Positions 24,443 through 35,854 are shown, numbered from the stretch's first letter. The stretch is 64,000 nucleotides of DNA from Caulobacter sp. (GCA_030680355.1 JAUXVF010000031.1:248001-312000), one strand, 5' to 3'. Notes: a model not told the origin generated them from the sequence alone. Translations and numbers: made by a program.

Positions 24443-25873
24443 GTGACGACGACGGAACAGGGCGGCCCGGTTGCGACCGGCCCGATGAGCAACTGGCGGC
24501 TGGCGGCGTTCGCCGCGCCCTGTATCCCGGTAGCGGCCATGCTGATGCCGGTGACCGTCTATCTGCCCAACTACTACGCCACCGAACTGGGCGTCAGCCT
24601 GGCGGTGCTGGCCTCGGTGTTCGCCGTCATCCGCCTGTTCGACCTGTGGCTGGATCCGATCCTGGGCCTGCTCATCGACCGCACCAACAGCCGCTGGGGC
24701 CGCTATCGGCCCTGGCTGGTCGGTGGGCTGCCGATCGCGCTGGTGGCGGCCTGGATGCTGTTCATGGCCAAACCCGGCATCGACGGGACCTATATCCTGG
24801 CCTGGCTGGTGATGGGCTTCCTCGGCCAGTCGATGGCCTCGATGGCCCATGTCGCCTGGGCCGCCCGCATCGCCCCGCAGTATGACCAGCGCTCGCGGGT
24901 CTATGGCTGGTGGCAGGGATTCACCGTCGCCGGCATGATCACCGTGCTGGCCATGCCGCCGCTGATGAAGATCGGCTTTGGCCTCGACCATACGGCCGGG
25001 GTCAAGGCCATGGGCTGGTTCGTCATCGCCACCCTGCCGCCGACCATCTTGCTGGCGGTGATGGCGGTGCGTGAGCCGGCCGTCCGGCCCAATGCCCACC
25101 CGCCCCACTGGAGGCAGTATCTGGCGCTGCTGCGCCGGGGCACGGTGCTGCGGCTGCTGGCGACCGACATCGCCCTGGGCACCGGACCGGCCATCGCCGG
25201 GTCGCTGTTCTTCTTCTATTTCGAGGCCATTCGCGGCGTCGACCGGTCGTTGGGCGGCCTGCTGCTGCTGCTCTATTTCGTCGGGGCCCTGGCCGGGGCG
25301 CCCCTGTGGACGCGGCTGGCCCGGCGTATCGGCAAACACAAGGCGCTCATGATCGCCGCCCTCGGCTACGCCGCCGCCCAGGCCTCGATCATGATCGCGC
25401 CCCTGGGCCTGGCCTGGGGCATCGTGACCATGGTGCTGGCCGGACTGCCCTTCTCGGCCGGCCCCATCCTGTTGCGGGCGATGATGGCCGATGTCGGCGA
25501 CGAGGAGCGGCTGGCCAGCGGCGTCGACCGCAACGGCCTGCTGTTTGGCCTGCTCAGCGGCACGGTCAAGATCGGCTCGGCCCTGGCGGTGTTCGTCGGC
25601 TTCCAGGCCCTGTCGGTGGCCGGGTTCGAGGCGAAACTGGGCGCCGCCAACAGCGATCAGGCCCTGCTGGCCCTGTCGCTGGCCTTCTCGGTGCTGCCGG
25701 CCCTGCTCGGCCTGGTCTCCGCGGCCCTGATCGCCGGCCACAGGCTCGACGCCACCGCCCATGCGGTGATCCGCCGCGATCTCGACGCCCGCGACGGGTT
25801 CGTCGTCGCCGCCGCCGCCAGCGATGAGGCGGGCGACGGATCGCCCGCCGCGCCGCCTAGTCGTAGCCGATGA
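24443..25873 (+). CDS. MFS transporter, GPH (sugar:cation symporter-like) family
   Basis: 476 aa from a GTG (RBS GGAGCGG). About twelve membrane helices; the signature RLFDLWLDPILGLLIDRTNSRWGRYRPWLVGG (about 55-88) is the GPH/MelB-type loop. The family moves glycosides or other small metabolites with cations; the substrate cannot be predicted. Its end overlaps the convergent YbjN gene by 17 nt. Confidence 0.88.
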   Translation: MTTTEQGGPVATGPMSNWRLAAFAAPCIPVAAMLMPVTVYLPNYYATELGVSLAVLASVFAVIRLFDLWLDPILGLLIDRTNSRWGRYRPWLVGGLPIALVAAWMLFMAKPGIDGTYILAWLVMGFLGQSMASMAHVAWAARIAPQYDQRSRVYGWWQGFTVAGMITVLAMPPLMKIGFGLDHTAGVKAMGWFVIATLPPTILLAVMAVREPAVRPNAHPPHWRQYLALLRRGTVLRLLATDIALGTGPAIAGSLFFFYFEAIRGVDRSLGGLLLLLYFVGALAGAPLWTRLARRIGKHKALMIAALGYAAAQASIMIAPLGLAWGIVTMVLAGLPFSAGPILLRAMMADVGDEERLASGVDRNGLLFGLLSGTVKIGSALAVFVGFQALSVAGFEAKLGAANSDQALLALSLAFSVLPALLGLVSAALIAGHRLDATAHAVIRRDLDARDGFVVAAAASDEAGDGSPAAPPSRSR

Positions 25874-26324
25874 ACGTGGAGAAGGTCGGCACGATCAGCA
25901 GCCAGGTGGCCAGGGCGTAGTCCAGCGACTCGGAGGTGTAGCCCTTGGCGACATCGACGTCGTAGCGGACATAGGGGTCCATCTCGTCGTCCAGCGCGGC
26001 CCGGCCAAACCGCTTGGTGAAGTTCCACTCATTGGCCTTGGCGTAGGTCAGGCCGTCGTCGAGGTCGAAGCCGGCCGAAAACTGGATGCTGGTGCAGCGG
26101 CCGGCCGTGCAGTCATAGAAATAGATCCGCCAGTTCAGGTCGCTCGACGAGGACTTGATCAGCGGGTCGCCCTGTTCGTCGGTGGTGATCTCGACCTCGA
26201 GCTTGCGGGCCCGCAGGACGGTGGCGGCTTCTTCCGCCGTCAGGCCCGCGGCCGAATAGACAGCGGCGGAGGCGGGCAGGGCGGTCGCGCCCAGCAGGGC
26301 CGCCGCGAGAATGACTGACTTCAT
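25857..26324 (-). CDS. YbjN-domain secreted protein
   Basis: 155 aa from the ATG at 26324. The signal peptide MKSVILAAALLGATALPASA precedes a YbjN/type III chaperone-like fold: VYSAAGLTAEEAATVLRARKLEVEITTDEQGDPLIKSS, IYFYDCTAGRCTSIQFSAGFDLDDG, and NEWNFTKRFGRAALDDEMDPYVRYDVDV. Two cysteines in DCTAGRC may pair. Exported YbjN proteins are common in alphaproteobacteria with no settled role. The ORF-track start at 26363 would add a non-signal leader. Confidence 0.83.
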   Translation of the reverse strand: MKSVILAAALLGATALPASAAVYSAAGLTAEEAATVLRARKLEVEITTDEQGDPLIKSSSSDLNWRIYFYDCTAGRCTSIQFSAGFDLDDGLTYAKANEWNFTKRFGRAALDDEMDPYVRYDVDVAKGYTSESLDYALATWLLIVPTFSTFIGYD

Positions 26325-26488
26325 GATGGATGTCCCCCAAGTTGAACGATCAAACTTGATCATATGACGCCGCCCCGCGCCAGCGGCATGCCCTAAACGG
26401 GGGGTGCGTTCGCCGGCCCGCCCGCGCCGGACACCGTCGGGTTATCGTGCTAGAATGAACCTTCGCCGCACCGCGCAAGGAGGCGCTC

Positions 26489-27049
26489 ATGGCCCCCAAA
26501 ATTGTATTCGCGTCCGTTGTTCTGGGTCTGTGTCTGATGATGGCCGCCCCGGCCTCGGCGGCGGTGACGGTGGTCGGGGGGCATCTGGCCGGGGCCTGTT
26601 CGCGCGACGCGGTTGACGGCCGCGACGGTCTTGCCTCGCTGCGCCTCTGCTCCCTGGCGCTCGAGAGCGAGCCGTTGAGCAAGCGCGACCGGGCCGGCAC
26701 CCTGGTCAATCGCGGCGTCATCCAGCTGCGTCGCCGCGACTATGCCGCCGCCCGCCAGGACTTTGACGAGGCCATCCGCCTGCAGCCGGCCATGGGCGAG
26801 GCCTATATCAACCGCGGCGCGGCCCTGATCGGCCAGAAGCGCTGGACCGAGGGGATGGCGGACCTCGACCGGGGCCTGGCCCTCGACCCGGAAGAGCCGG
26901 AGAAGGCCTATTTCAACCGCGCCCTGGCCTGGGAGGCGCTCGACGACATGCCGGCGGCCTGGCGCGACTATACCCGGGCCCAGGAACTGAAACCCGACTG
27001 GGACGCGCCGGGCAGGGAACTGACCCGCTTCACCGTCACCCGCCCCTGA
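26489..27049 (+). CDS. Secreted tetratricopeptide-repeat protein
   Basis: 186 aa from the ATG at 26489 with RBS AAGGAGG. The signal peptide MAPKIVFASVVLGLCLMMAAPASAA is followed by about three TPR units: GTLVNRGVIQLRRRDYAAARQDFDEAIRLQPAMGEAYINRGAALIGQKRWTEGMADLDRGLALDPEEPEKAYFNRALAWEAL. Such proteins act as periplasmic protein-interaction scaffolds. A cysteine pair lies before the first repeat. Confidence 0.85.
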   Translation: MAPKIVFASVVLGLCLMMAAPASAAVTVVGGHLAGACSRDAVDGRDGLASLRLCSLALESEPLSKRDRAGTLVNRGVIQLRRRDYAAARQDFDEAIRLQPAMGEAYINRGAALIGQKRWTEGMADLDRGLALDPEEPEKAYFNRALAWEALDDMPAAWRDYTRAQELKPDWDAPGRELTRFTVTRP

Positions 27050-27120
27050 TCGGCGCCTGCGGGCTGGACGGATGCCTCCGGCGCCGTCAGCCTCGCGACT
27101 GAGCAGTTCAGGAGACGGCG

Positions 27121-27978
27121 ATGCGTTGGCGCGGCGGCAGACAATCGGGAAACATCGAGGACCGGCGGGGCATGGGCCCGGTCGGCGCCGTGGGCGGACT
27201 GGGCCTGGGCGGCGTGGTCGTGGTCCTGATCGGCGTCTTCGTGTTCGGCGTCGATCCGGCCGAGATGATGAATGTCGTCGAGCAGGGCGCCCCGGCCTCG
27301 CAGTCGCAGCAGGCCGGCCAGCGCGGCGAGACCGCCGATGACGAAGGCCGTTTCGTCGGCGCGGTCGAGACCTCGACCACCGATGTCTGGAGCCAGATCT
27401 TCCAGCAGTCCGGCAAACGCTACGAGCCGGCCGCTGGCGTTGTCCTCTATGACGGCGCCACGCCGACGGCCTGCGGTCAGGGCCAGGCGGCCATGGGGCC
27501 CTTCTATTGCCCGGGCGATCGCAAGGTCTATCTCGACCTGGCCTTCTGGCACGAGCTGGAGACCCGCTTCGGGGCCCGCGGCGACTTCGCCCGCGCCTAT
27601 GTCATCGCCCATGAGATCGGCCACCATGTCCAGAACCTGACCGGCGAGCTGAACGGCCCGCGCGGCATGAGCGCCAAGGGGGCCAGCGGCGCCCAGGTCC
27701 GCGTCGAGCTGCAGGCCGACTGCTACGCCGGCGTCTGGGCCGCCCGCACCCGCACCGCCTCGGGCGGCGAGGTGGCGCTGGAGGACGGCGACATCGAGGA
27801 GGGCCTGGGCGCGGCCAGCGCCGTCGGCGACGACACCATCCAGCGCCGCACCCAGGGCCGCGTCGTCCCCGACGCCTTCACCCACGGCACGGCCGAGCAG
27901 CGCATGCGCTGGTTCAAGCGCGGCTACGAAACCGGCGACCCCGGCCGCTGCGACACCGCCGGCGCGCGCAGCCTGTAA
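27121..27978 (+). CDS. YpfJ-family neutral zinc metallopeptidase
   Basis: 285 aa. The N-terminal MRWRGGRQSGNIEDRRG and one membrane segment (about 27-46) are family hallmarks. The metalloprotease motif VIAHEIGHHVQNLTG (HExxH, about residue 163) is followed by LQADCYAGVWAARTR, which supplies the third ligand. The domain faces the periplasm. Substrates are unknown. RBS AGGAGA. Confidence 0.9.
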   Translation: MRWRGGRQSGNIEDRRGMGPVGAVGGLGLGGVVVVLIGVFVFGVDPAEMMNVVEQGAPASQSQQAGQRGETADDEGRFVGAVETSTTDVWSQIFQQSGKRYEPAAGVVLYDGATPTACGQGQAAMGPFYCPGDRKVYLDLAFWHELETRFGARGDFARAYVIAHEIGHHVQNLTGELNGPRGMSAKGASGAQVRVELQADCYAGVWAARTRTASGGEVALEDGDIEEGLGAASAVGDDTIQRRTQGRVVPDAFTHGTAEQRMRWFKRGYETGDPGRCDTAGARSL

Positions 27979-28097
27979 GGGGCAGGGGGCCGCATACCCA
28001 GGTCATGGTCAGCCGCGCCGAAGGCGCGTGTCGAAGCACGCAACCCTGCGTCAGCCCGCCTTGCCCCGGCCCACGCCCGCGCCTAGTCTGCCCGCGT

Positions 28098-30193
<2,096 letters not shown>

Positions 30194-30198
30194 GGATA

Positions 30199-30249
30199 CC
30201 CTTCTCCCCTTGCGGGAGAAGGTGGCCCGAAGGGCCGGATGAGGGGTTG
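30199..30249. repeat. Half copy of composite palindromic repeat (type A)
   Basis: CCCTTCTCCCCTTGCGGGAGAAGG hairpin followed by TGGCCCGAAGGGCCGGATGAGGGGTTG, immediately after thiC. The same sequence forms the left half of the elements at 33513 and 34248. May serve as thiC 3' hairpin. Confidence 0.8.
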
Positions 30250-30281
30250 TCCCCGACCTCCGGCTTCCTCTCCATTCCGCT

Positions 30282-30317
30282 CATCCCCGCGCAGGCGGGG
30301 ACCCAGGCTTTTTTGAC
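30282..30317 (+). terminator. REP-type hairpin with T tract after thiC
   Basis: CCCCGCGCAGGCGGGG stem followed by ACCCAGGCTTTTTTG. The stem belongs to the same dispersed repeat as in the thiC leader; the six T residues make it a possible terminator, though 10 nt separate stem and tract. Confidence 0.35.
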
Positions 30318-30376
30318 GAACGCCGCAACCTGGGCGAAAGCTGGCGGACGCATCGCGCGATTCCCAGGGTGACCCC

Positions 30377-30889
30377 ATGAGCCTCCTCGTCCTTGTTCTG
30401 GCCGCCGCGGGGGCCGTCGCCGGCCCGGCCGCCGATCCGCTCGCCCCGGCGCGGGCCGGCTGGCTGCAATGCCATACCCCCGACCGGTCGCGGAAGACCT
30501 GCCTGGCCCTGGCCGGCTACCGGTTCGCGGCCGACGGCGCCATTCTCAACGAGGCCCAGGTGCTGCTGTCGCCCGATCCGCTGGTGACCCTGACCACGGT
30601 CTCGCCAGTGGTCGTGCGGGACGGCGCCGTCTGCGGCCCGTTCGAGGGGCTGGACACGGCCAGCGTCGCCGTACGCGGCCAGCCGGCCGACGCCGGCACG
30701 ACGGCGGCGGTGCGCCAGCAGATGATCGCCGCCATGGCCGCCTATATCGGCAAGGAAGGCTGCACCACCTACGCCCCGGCCGGCGACGGCCTGATCGGCC
30801 ACGTCACCCTGGGCGCCACCCGCCGCCCCGACCTCGACCAGCCGGTGCTGTGGGTGGATCCTGCGGAGGGCTGGGTGGTTGGGCCGTAG
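30377..30889 (+). CDS. Secreted protein of unknown function
   Basis: 170 aa with a signal peptide (MSLLVLVLAAAGAVAGPAA). The mature part has cysteines in LQCHTPDRSRKTCLALAGY, AVCGPFEG and KEGCTTY, which could form two disulfides, and ends in an RRPDLDQPVLWVDPAEGW motif. I do not recognise the family. It lies between the two copies of the 25-nt thiC-derived direct repeat. Confidence 0.7.
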   Translation: MSLLVLVLAAAGAVAGPAADPLAPARAGWLQCHTPDRSRKTCLALAGYRFAADGAILNEAQVLLSPDPLVTLTTVSPVVVRDGAVCGPFEGLDTASVAVRGQPADAGTTAAVRQQMIAAMAAYIGKEGCTTYAPAGDGLIGHVTLGATRRPDLDQPVLWVDPAEGWVVGP

Positions 30890-30921
30890 GGGAGCGGGCA
30901 GGGTGCGGTGGGCGTTTCGCA

Positions 30922-30962
30922 CAGTGTCACCGTAATCCCAGTGTCACCGTAATCCGTAATCC
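30922..30962. repeat. Tandem 17-mer at the island border
   Basis: CAGTGTCACCGTAATCC occurs twice in tandem (30922-30938, 30939-30955) followed by a partial third unit GTAATCC. It abuts the thiC-derived repeat. Confidence 0.85.
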
Positions 30963-30987
30963 CCGAGATGAGCGCGAAGTTCCGGGC
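30963..30987. repeat. 25-nt copy of the thiC 3' end
   Basis: CCGAGATGAGCGCGAAGTTC and the following CGGGC match thiC 30135-30159 exactly. An 11-G run follows, then the low-GC ATPase gene begins within a few bases. It marks the left edge of the foreign insert. Confidence 0.9.
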
Positions 30988-31003
30988 CGGGGGGGGGGGT
31001 GGT

Positions 31004-33123
31004 CTATGCGCCGTCCACGTCCAAATCGGCTGCCGAGGGATCGCTAAAATAGGCCGTCTTCGCTGTATCAGTCAGTTCGTATCGATAAACGTTTCCAGCG
31101 TTGACCCTCATCACCAACTCCCGTTCCGCGAGATGTTTCGCGCGTCGGCCAACTAGCTGGCCGGAGCAGTCGAGCTCCCCCGCAATCTCGGCAGCCACCA
31201 TGGTGCGGTCTTCGCTATGAAGCGTTTGTAGTATGCCGATCTCTGCGTCTGGTAGCAGCAACTCGGGTCGAACGGCGTCTAGGGCATCTCCATATTTCTT
31301 CGACAGATTGACGACCGAGCACTGCCCTTCCGGGCAGTCGGGGCACTGCATTCGAAACCGCTGGAGGGCAGGCAACATGCTGAGGTCGAATTCGGACCCG
31401 CAGTTGTTGCACTTAATCTCTTGATTTTGGTGCAGGTAGGAGCTGACTACGCCGTTGTAATCAAACCGACGATCAACGAAGTAGAGTCGGTCTTCTCGAC
31501 GCTCGCTGGGTCGACCAAAGGCAATCTGATATTTCGTGCATAGCCCGTAGTTCAAAGCAAAGACGGATACTCGCTTTCCGCCACGATCAGACTGTTCAAA
31601 ATACTTGGTCAAAAAGAACGATAACTCTAGAGATTGAAATATGTCTTCGAGGTCACTCGAAACATAGAAATGACTCGAATATGGCCGCGATCGGCTACCG
31701 CTAGAGTGATCTCTGGAGCCTTCCTGCCTAATTGATCGCGCCTTAGATACAACAGACTCTAGTAGTTCTTTTAGGGAGTATACGGAAGACCGCTCTTCGA
31801 ATGCAACTCGGTATCGACCATTGGCAAAAAATGGAGATACCTTTTCTTCGTAATATCTTTGTGCGGCATCTTGAATCGATGCAACCCCGACAACCTGATT
31901 GTAAATCAGGTTGCTCTCGTGAGCGTAAAGTAGGATGTGGCCAAGAGTCCGCGGATTGGCCATCGAGGCGTAAAAGAGATTTCGCCAGAAATCTCCACCT
32001 TTGGACCCGAAATATATATCCGGCGTGGTCTTTGCAAAATGCGCCAGCCGTTTCTCGACAACTCGCTTCGTGAAGTCGATGGCTTTCTCTTCCATCTTGG
32101 TCACACCAGCCGAACCGTAAAGCCCATAAATGTCGAGGGTTACCTCTTCGACCTTCGTATTATCCAGATCTCCGAGGTACACCCGACCAGGGTATGCGGC
32201 AATTTTGAACTTAATGAAATCAGACCATCTTGAGAGGGGGGCGATCAAAGCATCCACAAGCAGCCGCATGGCGTCTCTCGGAAGCTCGGAGAAATCGTCC
32301 AGGAATATATAGAGGTTGCGTATTCCTATGGCGGCAAGCAGCTTCTGAAGCTCGCGAATGACATCGTTAACTCCGATTACCCTCATAAGCAGCTGCGTAT
32401 AGACGTCCTCTCCACCTGTTTCCGTGGAGTTGCCGTTAGATGACTCATAGCCCGCCTCAGCGCCAACCGATTCTGGACTCGCGCCCGCCTTAACGAATAA
32501 ATTATTGCTTTTTGAGTTCTTGATTGCCTCCGTTGCCTTGCAAGAAACGGTTACAAAACCTTCAATATTCTCGTAGTCTGGCTCATCTAGCCGCTTAATA
32601 ACCTCGTCGAGCCCAGAAAATACTTCGGCCGACGAGCCGATCATTTGATCACGAAGACGCGTAAGAAAACTTTGCTCGACTTGAGTCTTAAGTTCATCTC
32701 GAATATCAACGATTAGGCATTTCAGAAACCGCTTGTATAGCAGAAACTTCTGTACCTGATCCGAACTAAGAGCTGTAGCGAGCTCGTCGAGCCACCCGAA
32801 GTGACAGGATCGATTTGCGACGCCTCATAGACATTGCGAATATCCATGTAGGCCGAGATTGCGTTTGATTTCCCTTTGCGAATTTCATGCTGTACTCGTT
32901 GAAATACGGTAGATTTACCCGTGCCTTTTCGGCCCACGATAACGGTGGTGTTACTGGCTAAGAGGGTTTTAAAAACCTGCTCGTTGGGAAGTGGGTCCAC
33001 GTACAGCTTCTCGATCAGAGATCGATTTTTCTCGTCATTCAACTCTGAACGACTAAAAAGCTTCAGGGAGACGGCGGCTTTGTGAAAGCTGTCCAGCTGC
33101 TTGGGTGTGAATTGCAAAGCCAT
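31004..33123 (-). pseudogene. Low-GC P-loop ATPase with zinc ribbon and winged helix, frameshifted
   Basis: About 706 codons broken by one frameshift near 32785-32800. The 5' part (ORF 33123-32722) has MALQFTPKQLDSFHKAAVSL and Walker A VIVGRKGTGKST near residue 67. The 3' part (ORF up to 31004), read one frame back, continues as GWLDELATALSSDQVQKFLLYKRFL and runs into the M at 32644. It holds Walker B NLYIFLDDFSELP, a long helical region, a zinc ribbon (CNNCGSEFDL...MQCPDCPEGQC) and a C-terminal winged helix. The layout resembles STAND/AAA-type regulators or defence ATPases; I cannot name the family. Base composition is far more AT-rich than its neighbours. No slippery heptamer is evident, so a deletion or sequencing error is likelier than programmed shifting. 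Confidence 0.75.
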
Positions 33124-33512
33124 GTGTGCCCGGTTCTCGATTTGGCAATGAGATTAGCATGACGCATTGCGACGGCCACCCTTCAGGCAGTTGAAGCAGT
33201 AGATATCCAATTGCGCGGCTGACATCCATTCATGCCCACTCTCGTCCTCCTCGCCGAGCAGGAAATGGGGGCACACATTCTTTTCCGCCCCCATCACCCC
33301 CTTCATCTCATGCCCAGATCATCGCCGACCGGCCCGGCCTCGTCGCGGCGGCGGCCGGTGGCCGCCGCATACGGCGCGGAGATCGCGCCGTCGCGCCTCA
33401 GCTCAAGGTCGGCGCTTGGCGCCGCCGCGCGGCGGTCGCCCCGCCGGGGCGAGGTCGGTGGACGGACCGGTTCCGTCCGGCGCGCCGGCCGGCAGGAGAT
33501 CGAGGGCGCGGT
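33124..33512. other. Right flank of the low-GC insert, no gene seen
   Basis: The first 110 nt are still AT-rich and would hold the ATPase promoter; GC then rises to host level by about 33300. ORFs on both strands here (33232-33570 plus, 33403-33630 minus) run through repeat DNA and have no recognisable protein features. Confidence 0.6.
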
Positions 33513-33673
33513 CCCTTCTCCCCTTGCGGGAGAAGGGGACCCTGCGGAGCAGGGTCGGATGAGGGGTTGAAGACTGGGGCCGCTTCGACAGGCTGTCGAC
33601 CATCCCTCTACCGCCGGCGCGACCCCTCATCCGTCAGGCTTCGCCTGACACCTTCTCCCGCAAGGGGAGAAGG
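33513..33673. repeat. Composite palindromic element, copy 1
   Basis: About 160 nt: left hairpin CCCTTCTCCCCTTGCGGGAGAAGG, CCTGCGGAGCAGGGTCGGATGAGGGGTTGAAGAC, a variable linker, then inverted right half GACCCCTCATCCGTCAGGCTTCGCCTGACACCTTCTCCCGCAAGGGGAGAAGG. The same order and much of the linker recur at 34248-34409. Confidence 0.9.
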
Positions 33674-33684
33674 AAATTCCCCGC

Positions 33685-34167
33685 CTACTTCACCGGGCCG
33701 TTGTTCCAGCTGTCCCACTGCATCTTCCAGACGCCGTCCTCCTGGGTCCAGAGGATCACCGCCTTGCCGCCGCCGAGCACCGCGCCGTCGGGGCCGAACA
33801 GGGTGACGTGGGTGCGTTCGGCGATATAGCCGGCGCCGACGGGCACGGCCTCGATGGTCTCGAGCTTGACCGTGGCGATGGCGCCGAACGCGCCGGTCCA
33901 GTAGGCGGCGATCGCCTCGGGGCCCACCATGTCGGGCGCGTCGGGCGGCACGAGGCGGCCGCCCCGGGTGTAGAGCTGGGCCGCCAGCCCGGCCGCGTCA
34001 TCGGCGGCGAACAGCGCCTCGAACCTATCGTTGCGCGCCTCGACGATGGCCCGCGCCTGGGCCTCGGTCATCGCCGCCGGACCGGCCGCCGCCGGCGCCG
34101 CGGCAAAGGCCGTGACACAGCCCGCCAGCACGGCCGCCGCCGCCAGAGATTTCAGAGCCTTGCGCAT
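33685..34167 (-). CDS. Secreted SnoaL/DUF4440-like (NTF2 fold) protein
   Basis: 160 aa with signal peptide MRKALKSLAAAAVLAGCVTAFAAAPAAA (a Cys at 17 could also be a lipobox-like site). The NTF2-like domain shows MTEAQARAIVEARNDRFEALFAADDAAGLAAQLYTRGGRLVPPDAPDMVGPEAIAAYWTGAF and KAVILWTQEDGVWKMQWDSWN, as in SnoaL/DUF4440 proteins. Small-molecule binding or isomerisation is possible. It is flanked on both sides by copies of the same 160-nt repeat. Confidence 0.85.
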   Translation of the reverse strand: MRKALKSLAAAAVLAGCVTAFAAAPAAAGPAAMTEAQARAIVEARNDRFEALFAADDAAGLAAQLYTRGGRLVPPDAPDMVGPEAIAAYWTGAFGAIATVKLETIEAVPVGAGYIAERTHVTLFGPDGAVLGGGKAVILWTQEDGVWKMQWDSWNNGPVK

Positions 34168-34247
34168 GGTCGTCCCCCTTCTGTTTTGAGGGACGGACTA
34201 TTGGAGGGCGCTTCCGCCCTGTCAAACCAAGGGGGCAGGCAGGCAAT

Positions 34248-34409
34248 CCCTTCTCCCCTTGCGGGAGAAGGTGGCCCTGCGGAGCAGGGTCGGATGAGGG
34301 GTTGAAGACAGGGGCCGCTTCGGACGGTCTGTCCGCTGCGCCTGTATCGCCGGCTCGACCCCTCATCCGTCAGGCTTCGCCTGACACCTTCTCCCGCAAG
34401 GGGAGAAGG
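34248..34409. repeat. Composite palindromic element, copy 2
   Basis: Same architecture and orientation as copy 1 at 33513: CCCTTCTCCCCTTGCGGGAGAAGG, GTGGCCCTGCGGAGCAGGGTCGGATGAGGGGTTGAAGACAGGGGCCGCTTCG, linker, then the inverted half ending CTTCTCCCGCAAGGGGAGAAGG. Fills the gap between the SnoaL and FrnE genes. Confidence 0.9.
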
Positions 34410-34410
34410 A

Positions 34411-35073
34411 TCAGGTTTCCGCCGCGATCTTCCGCAACGCCTCTTCGAACGCCGCCGTCGGCTGGCCGCCGGAGATCAGGTATTTCCCCTCGATGACCAC
34501 GGCGGGCACGGCGCTGATGCCGCGCGAGCGCCACAGCGCTTCGGCCGCCCGCGTGTCGTCCGCATAGCGCCCGGTGGCCAGCACATCGGCCGCCTCGGCC
34601 CGGTCCAGGCCGGCGGCTTCGGCGGCGTCGGCCAGCACCTCGGCGTCGGGCAGGGGCTTGCCGTCGGTGAAATGGGCGGTGAACAGCGCCGCCTTCAGCG
34701 CCCGCTGCTTGCCGGGGTCGACTTCGCCGGCCCAGTGCAGCAGCCGGTGGGCGTCGAAGGTGTTCCAGATCCGGCTGTCGGGACCGGTGCGCATTTCGAA
34801 CCCCGGCCAGGCCTCGGCCGCGCGCTGGGTGATCACCGCCCGGTTGGCCGCCGACTGCTCCGGCGTCGCGCCGTATTTGCGGGCCACATGCTCGCCGACG
34901 TTCTCGCCCTCGGGGGCCATCTGCGGGTTCAGTTCGAACGGCTGGAAGGTGATGTCCGCCTCGATCCCCTCGGCCTTCAGCCGCGCCAGCGCCCCCTCCA
35001 GCCCGCCCAGCCCGACCACGCACCAGGGGCAGACGACGTCGGAGACAAAATCGATCTTCAGGGTGCGGGTCAT
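34411..35073 (-). CDS. DsbA-family oxidoreductase, FrnE-like
   Basis: 220 aa from the ATG at 35073 (MTRTLKIDFVSDVVCPWCVVG). The thioredoxin fold has the CPWC active site at residues about 15-18 and a helical insertion; GISAVPAVVIEGKYLISGGQPTAAFEEAL is the cis-Pro region. FrnE proteins are cytosolic disulfide oxidoreductases or isomerases linked to polyketide or stress functions. The ORF-track N-terminal extension is read through repeat DNA and rejected. The last codons touch the composite repeat. Confidence 0.9.
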   Translation of the reverse strand: MTRTLKIDFVSDVVCPWCVVGLGGLEGALARLKAEGIEADITFQPFELNPQMAPEGENVGEHVARKYGATPEQSAANRAVITQRAAEAWPGFEMRTGPDSRIWNTFDAHRLLHWAGEVDPGKQRALKAALFTAHFTDGKPLPDAEVLADAAEAAGLDRAEAADVLATGRYADDTRAAEALWRSRGISAVPAVVIEGKYLISGGQPTAAFEEALRKIAAET

Positions 35074-35146
35074 GACGGTCTCCGGCGGCTGGGGGCTCGG
35101 CTTATATGGGAACAGGAAACGGGGAACGCATCCAGCAAGAACCCTT

Positions 35147-35292
35147 CCTCTCCCGGAGGGAGAGGTGGCCCGGCAGCGCCGGGTCGGAGAGGGTAGAACC
35201 GTCGCCAGCAGGTCCGGCGCCCGGTTGCGCCGCCACCGGCGTCTCCCTCTCCACCAGGCTCCGCCTGGTCCCCCTCCCCCTCCGGGGGAGGA
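35147..35292. repeat. Composite palindromic element, divergent copy (type B)
   Basis: CCTCTCCCGGAGGGAGAGG, TGGCCCGGCAGCGCCGGGTCGG, AGAGGG, linker, then CCCTCTCCACCAGGCTCCGCCTGGTCCCCCTCCCCCTCCGGGGGAGG. The layout of paired hairpins is the same as type A but the sequence differs, so it is a related subfamily. Confidence 0.8.
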
Positions 35293-35854
35293 TTGTCCAC
35301 GGGTCATCCCGCCGTTCCCCGCGCCTAACCCGCTGATTTCCCACGCTTCCGCCCGAACAGCCCCGTGCATTCGCGCGCACGTATCCTCACCCTCAAAACC
35401 CGCCGCATACTCACACCCGTCCCCGTCGCATGGGGAGGGCGTATGGCCATACGACCTTGCGGCGCCGGGGATGGGGTTCGAGCGGGGACAGGTGCGAGGG
35501 GGTTACTCGCACGGTCCGGGACGGTGCTTCGTATCACCGCCCGCCCGTCGAGGGTCGATACCGGCTAAGCCTTCAAACGGCTGCCTACCGGAGCTCTCGG
35601 ATAACGGACTTCGCGGCGCGTGACGGTCTCATCGTTCTCACAAGCCTGCCAATACCACCATCCGGGTGAGACCGGAGCGCGCCGCGCCACCTCCCCACCT
35701 CGCCGTGAAGCCGGTCGGGGCGAACAGCCGCGCCCGTCGTCCTGAAAAGCCCGCCCAAACAGTCTGTGGTCGCATGGCTGGACAAGGTCGACCGTCGGGC
35801 GCACCGTGGCCGTTCCTGGGGCCGCCAATGACGGTCGCCTCCGAGGTGTTCCCG
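35293..35854. other. Intergenic stretch without recognisable gene
   Basis: About 560 nt. No ORF here has a ribosome-binding site and protein-like composition. A short palindrome GTATGGCCATAC at 35442 is present. Nothing else stands out. Confidence 0.5.

Noticed and set aside
32722-32860. Programmed -1 frameshift in the ATPase gene
   Set aside because: The junction region has no X XXY YYZ slippery site or evident pseudoknot; a one-base deletion or sequencing error is simpler.
33232-33570. 112-aa plus ORF next to the low-GC insert
   Set aside because: Its second half translates the composite repeat (PSPLAGEGDPAEQGRMRG), and no RBS or domain is present.
34411-35370. N-terminal extension of the FrnE ORF
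   Set aside because: Residues before MTRTLKIDFVSDVVCPWC are read through the type B repeat; the family starts at the thioredoxin strand.
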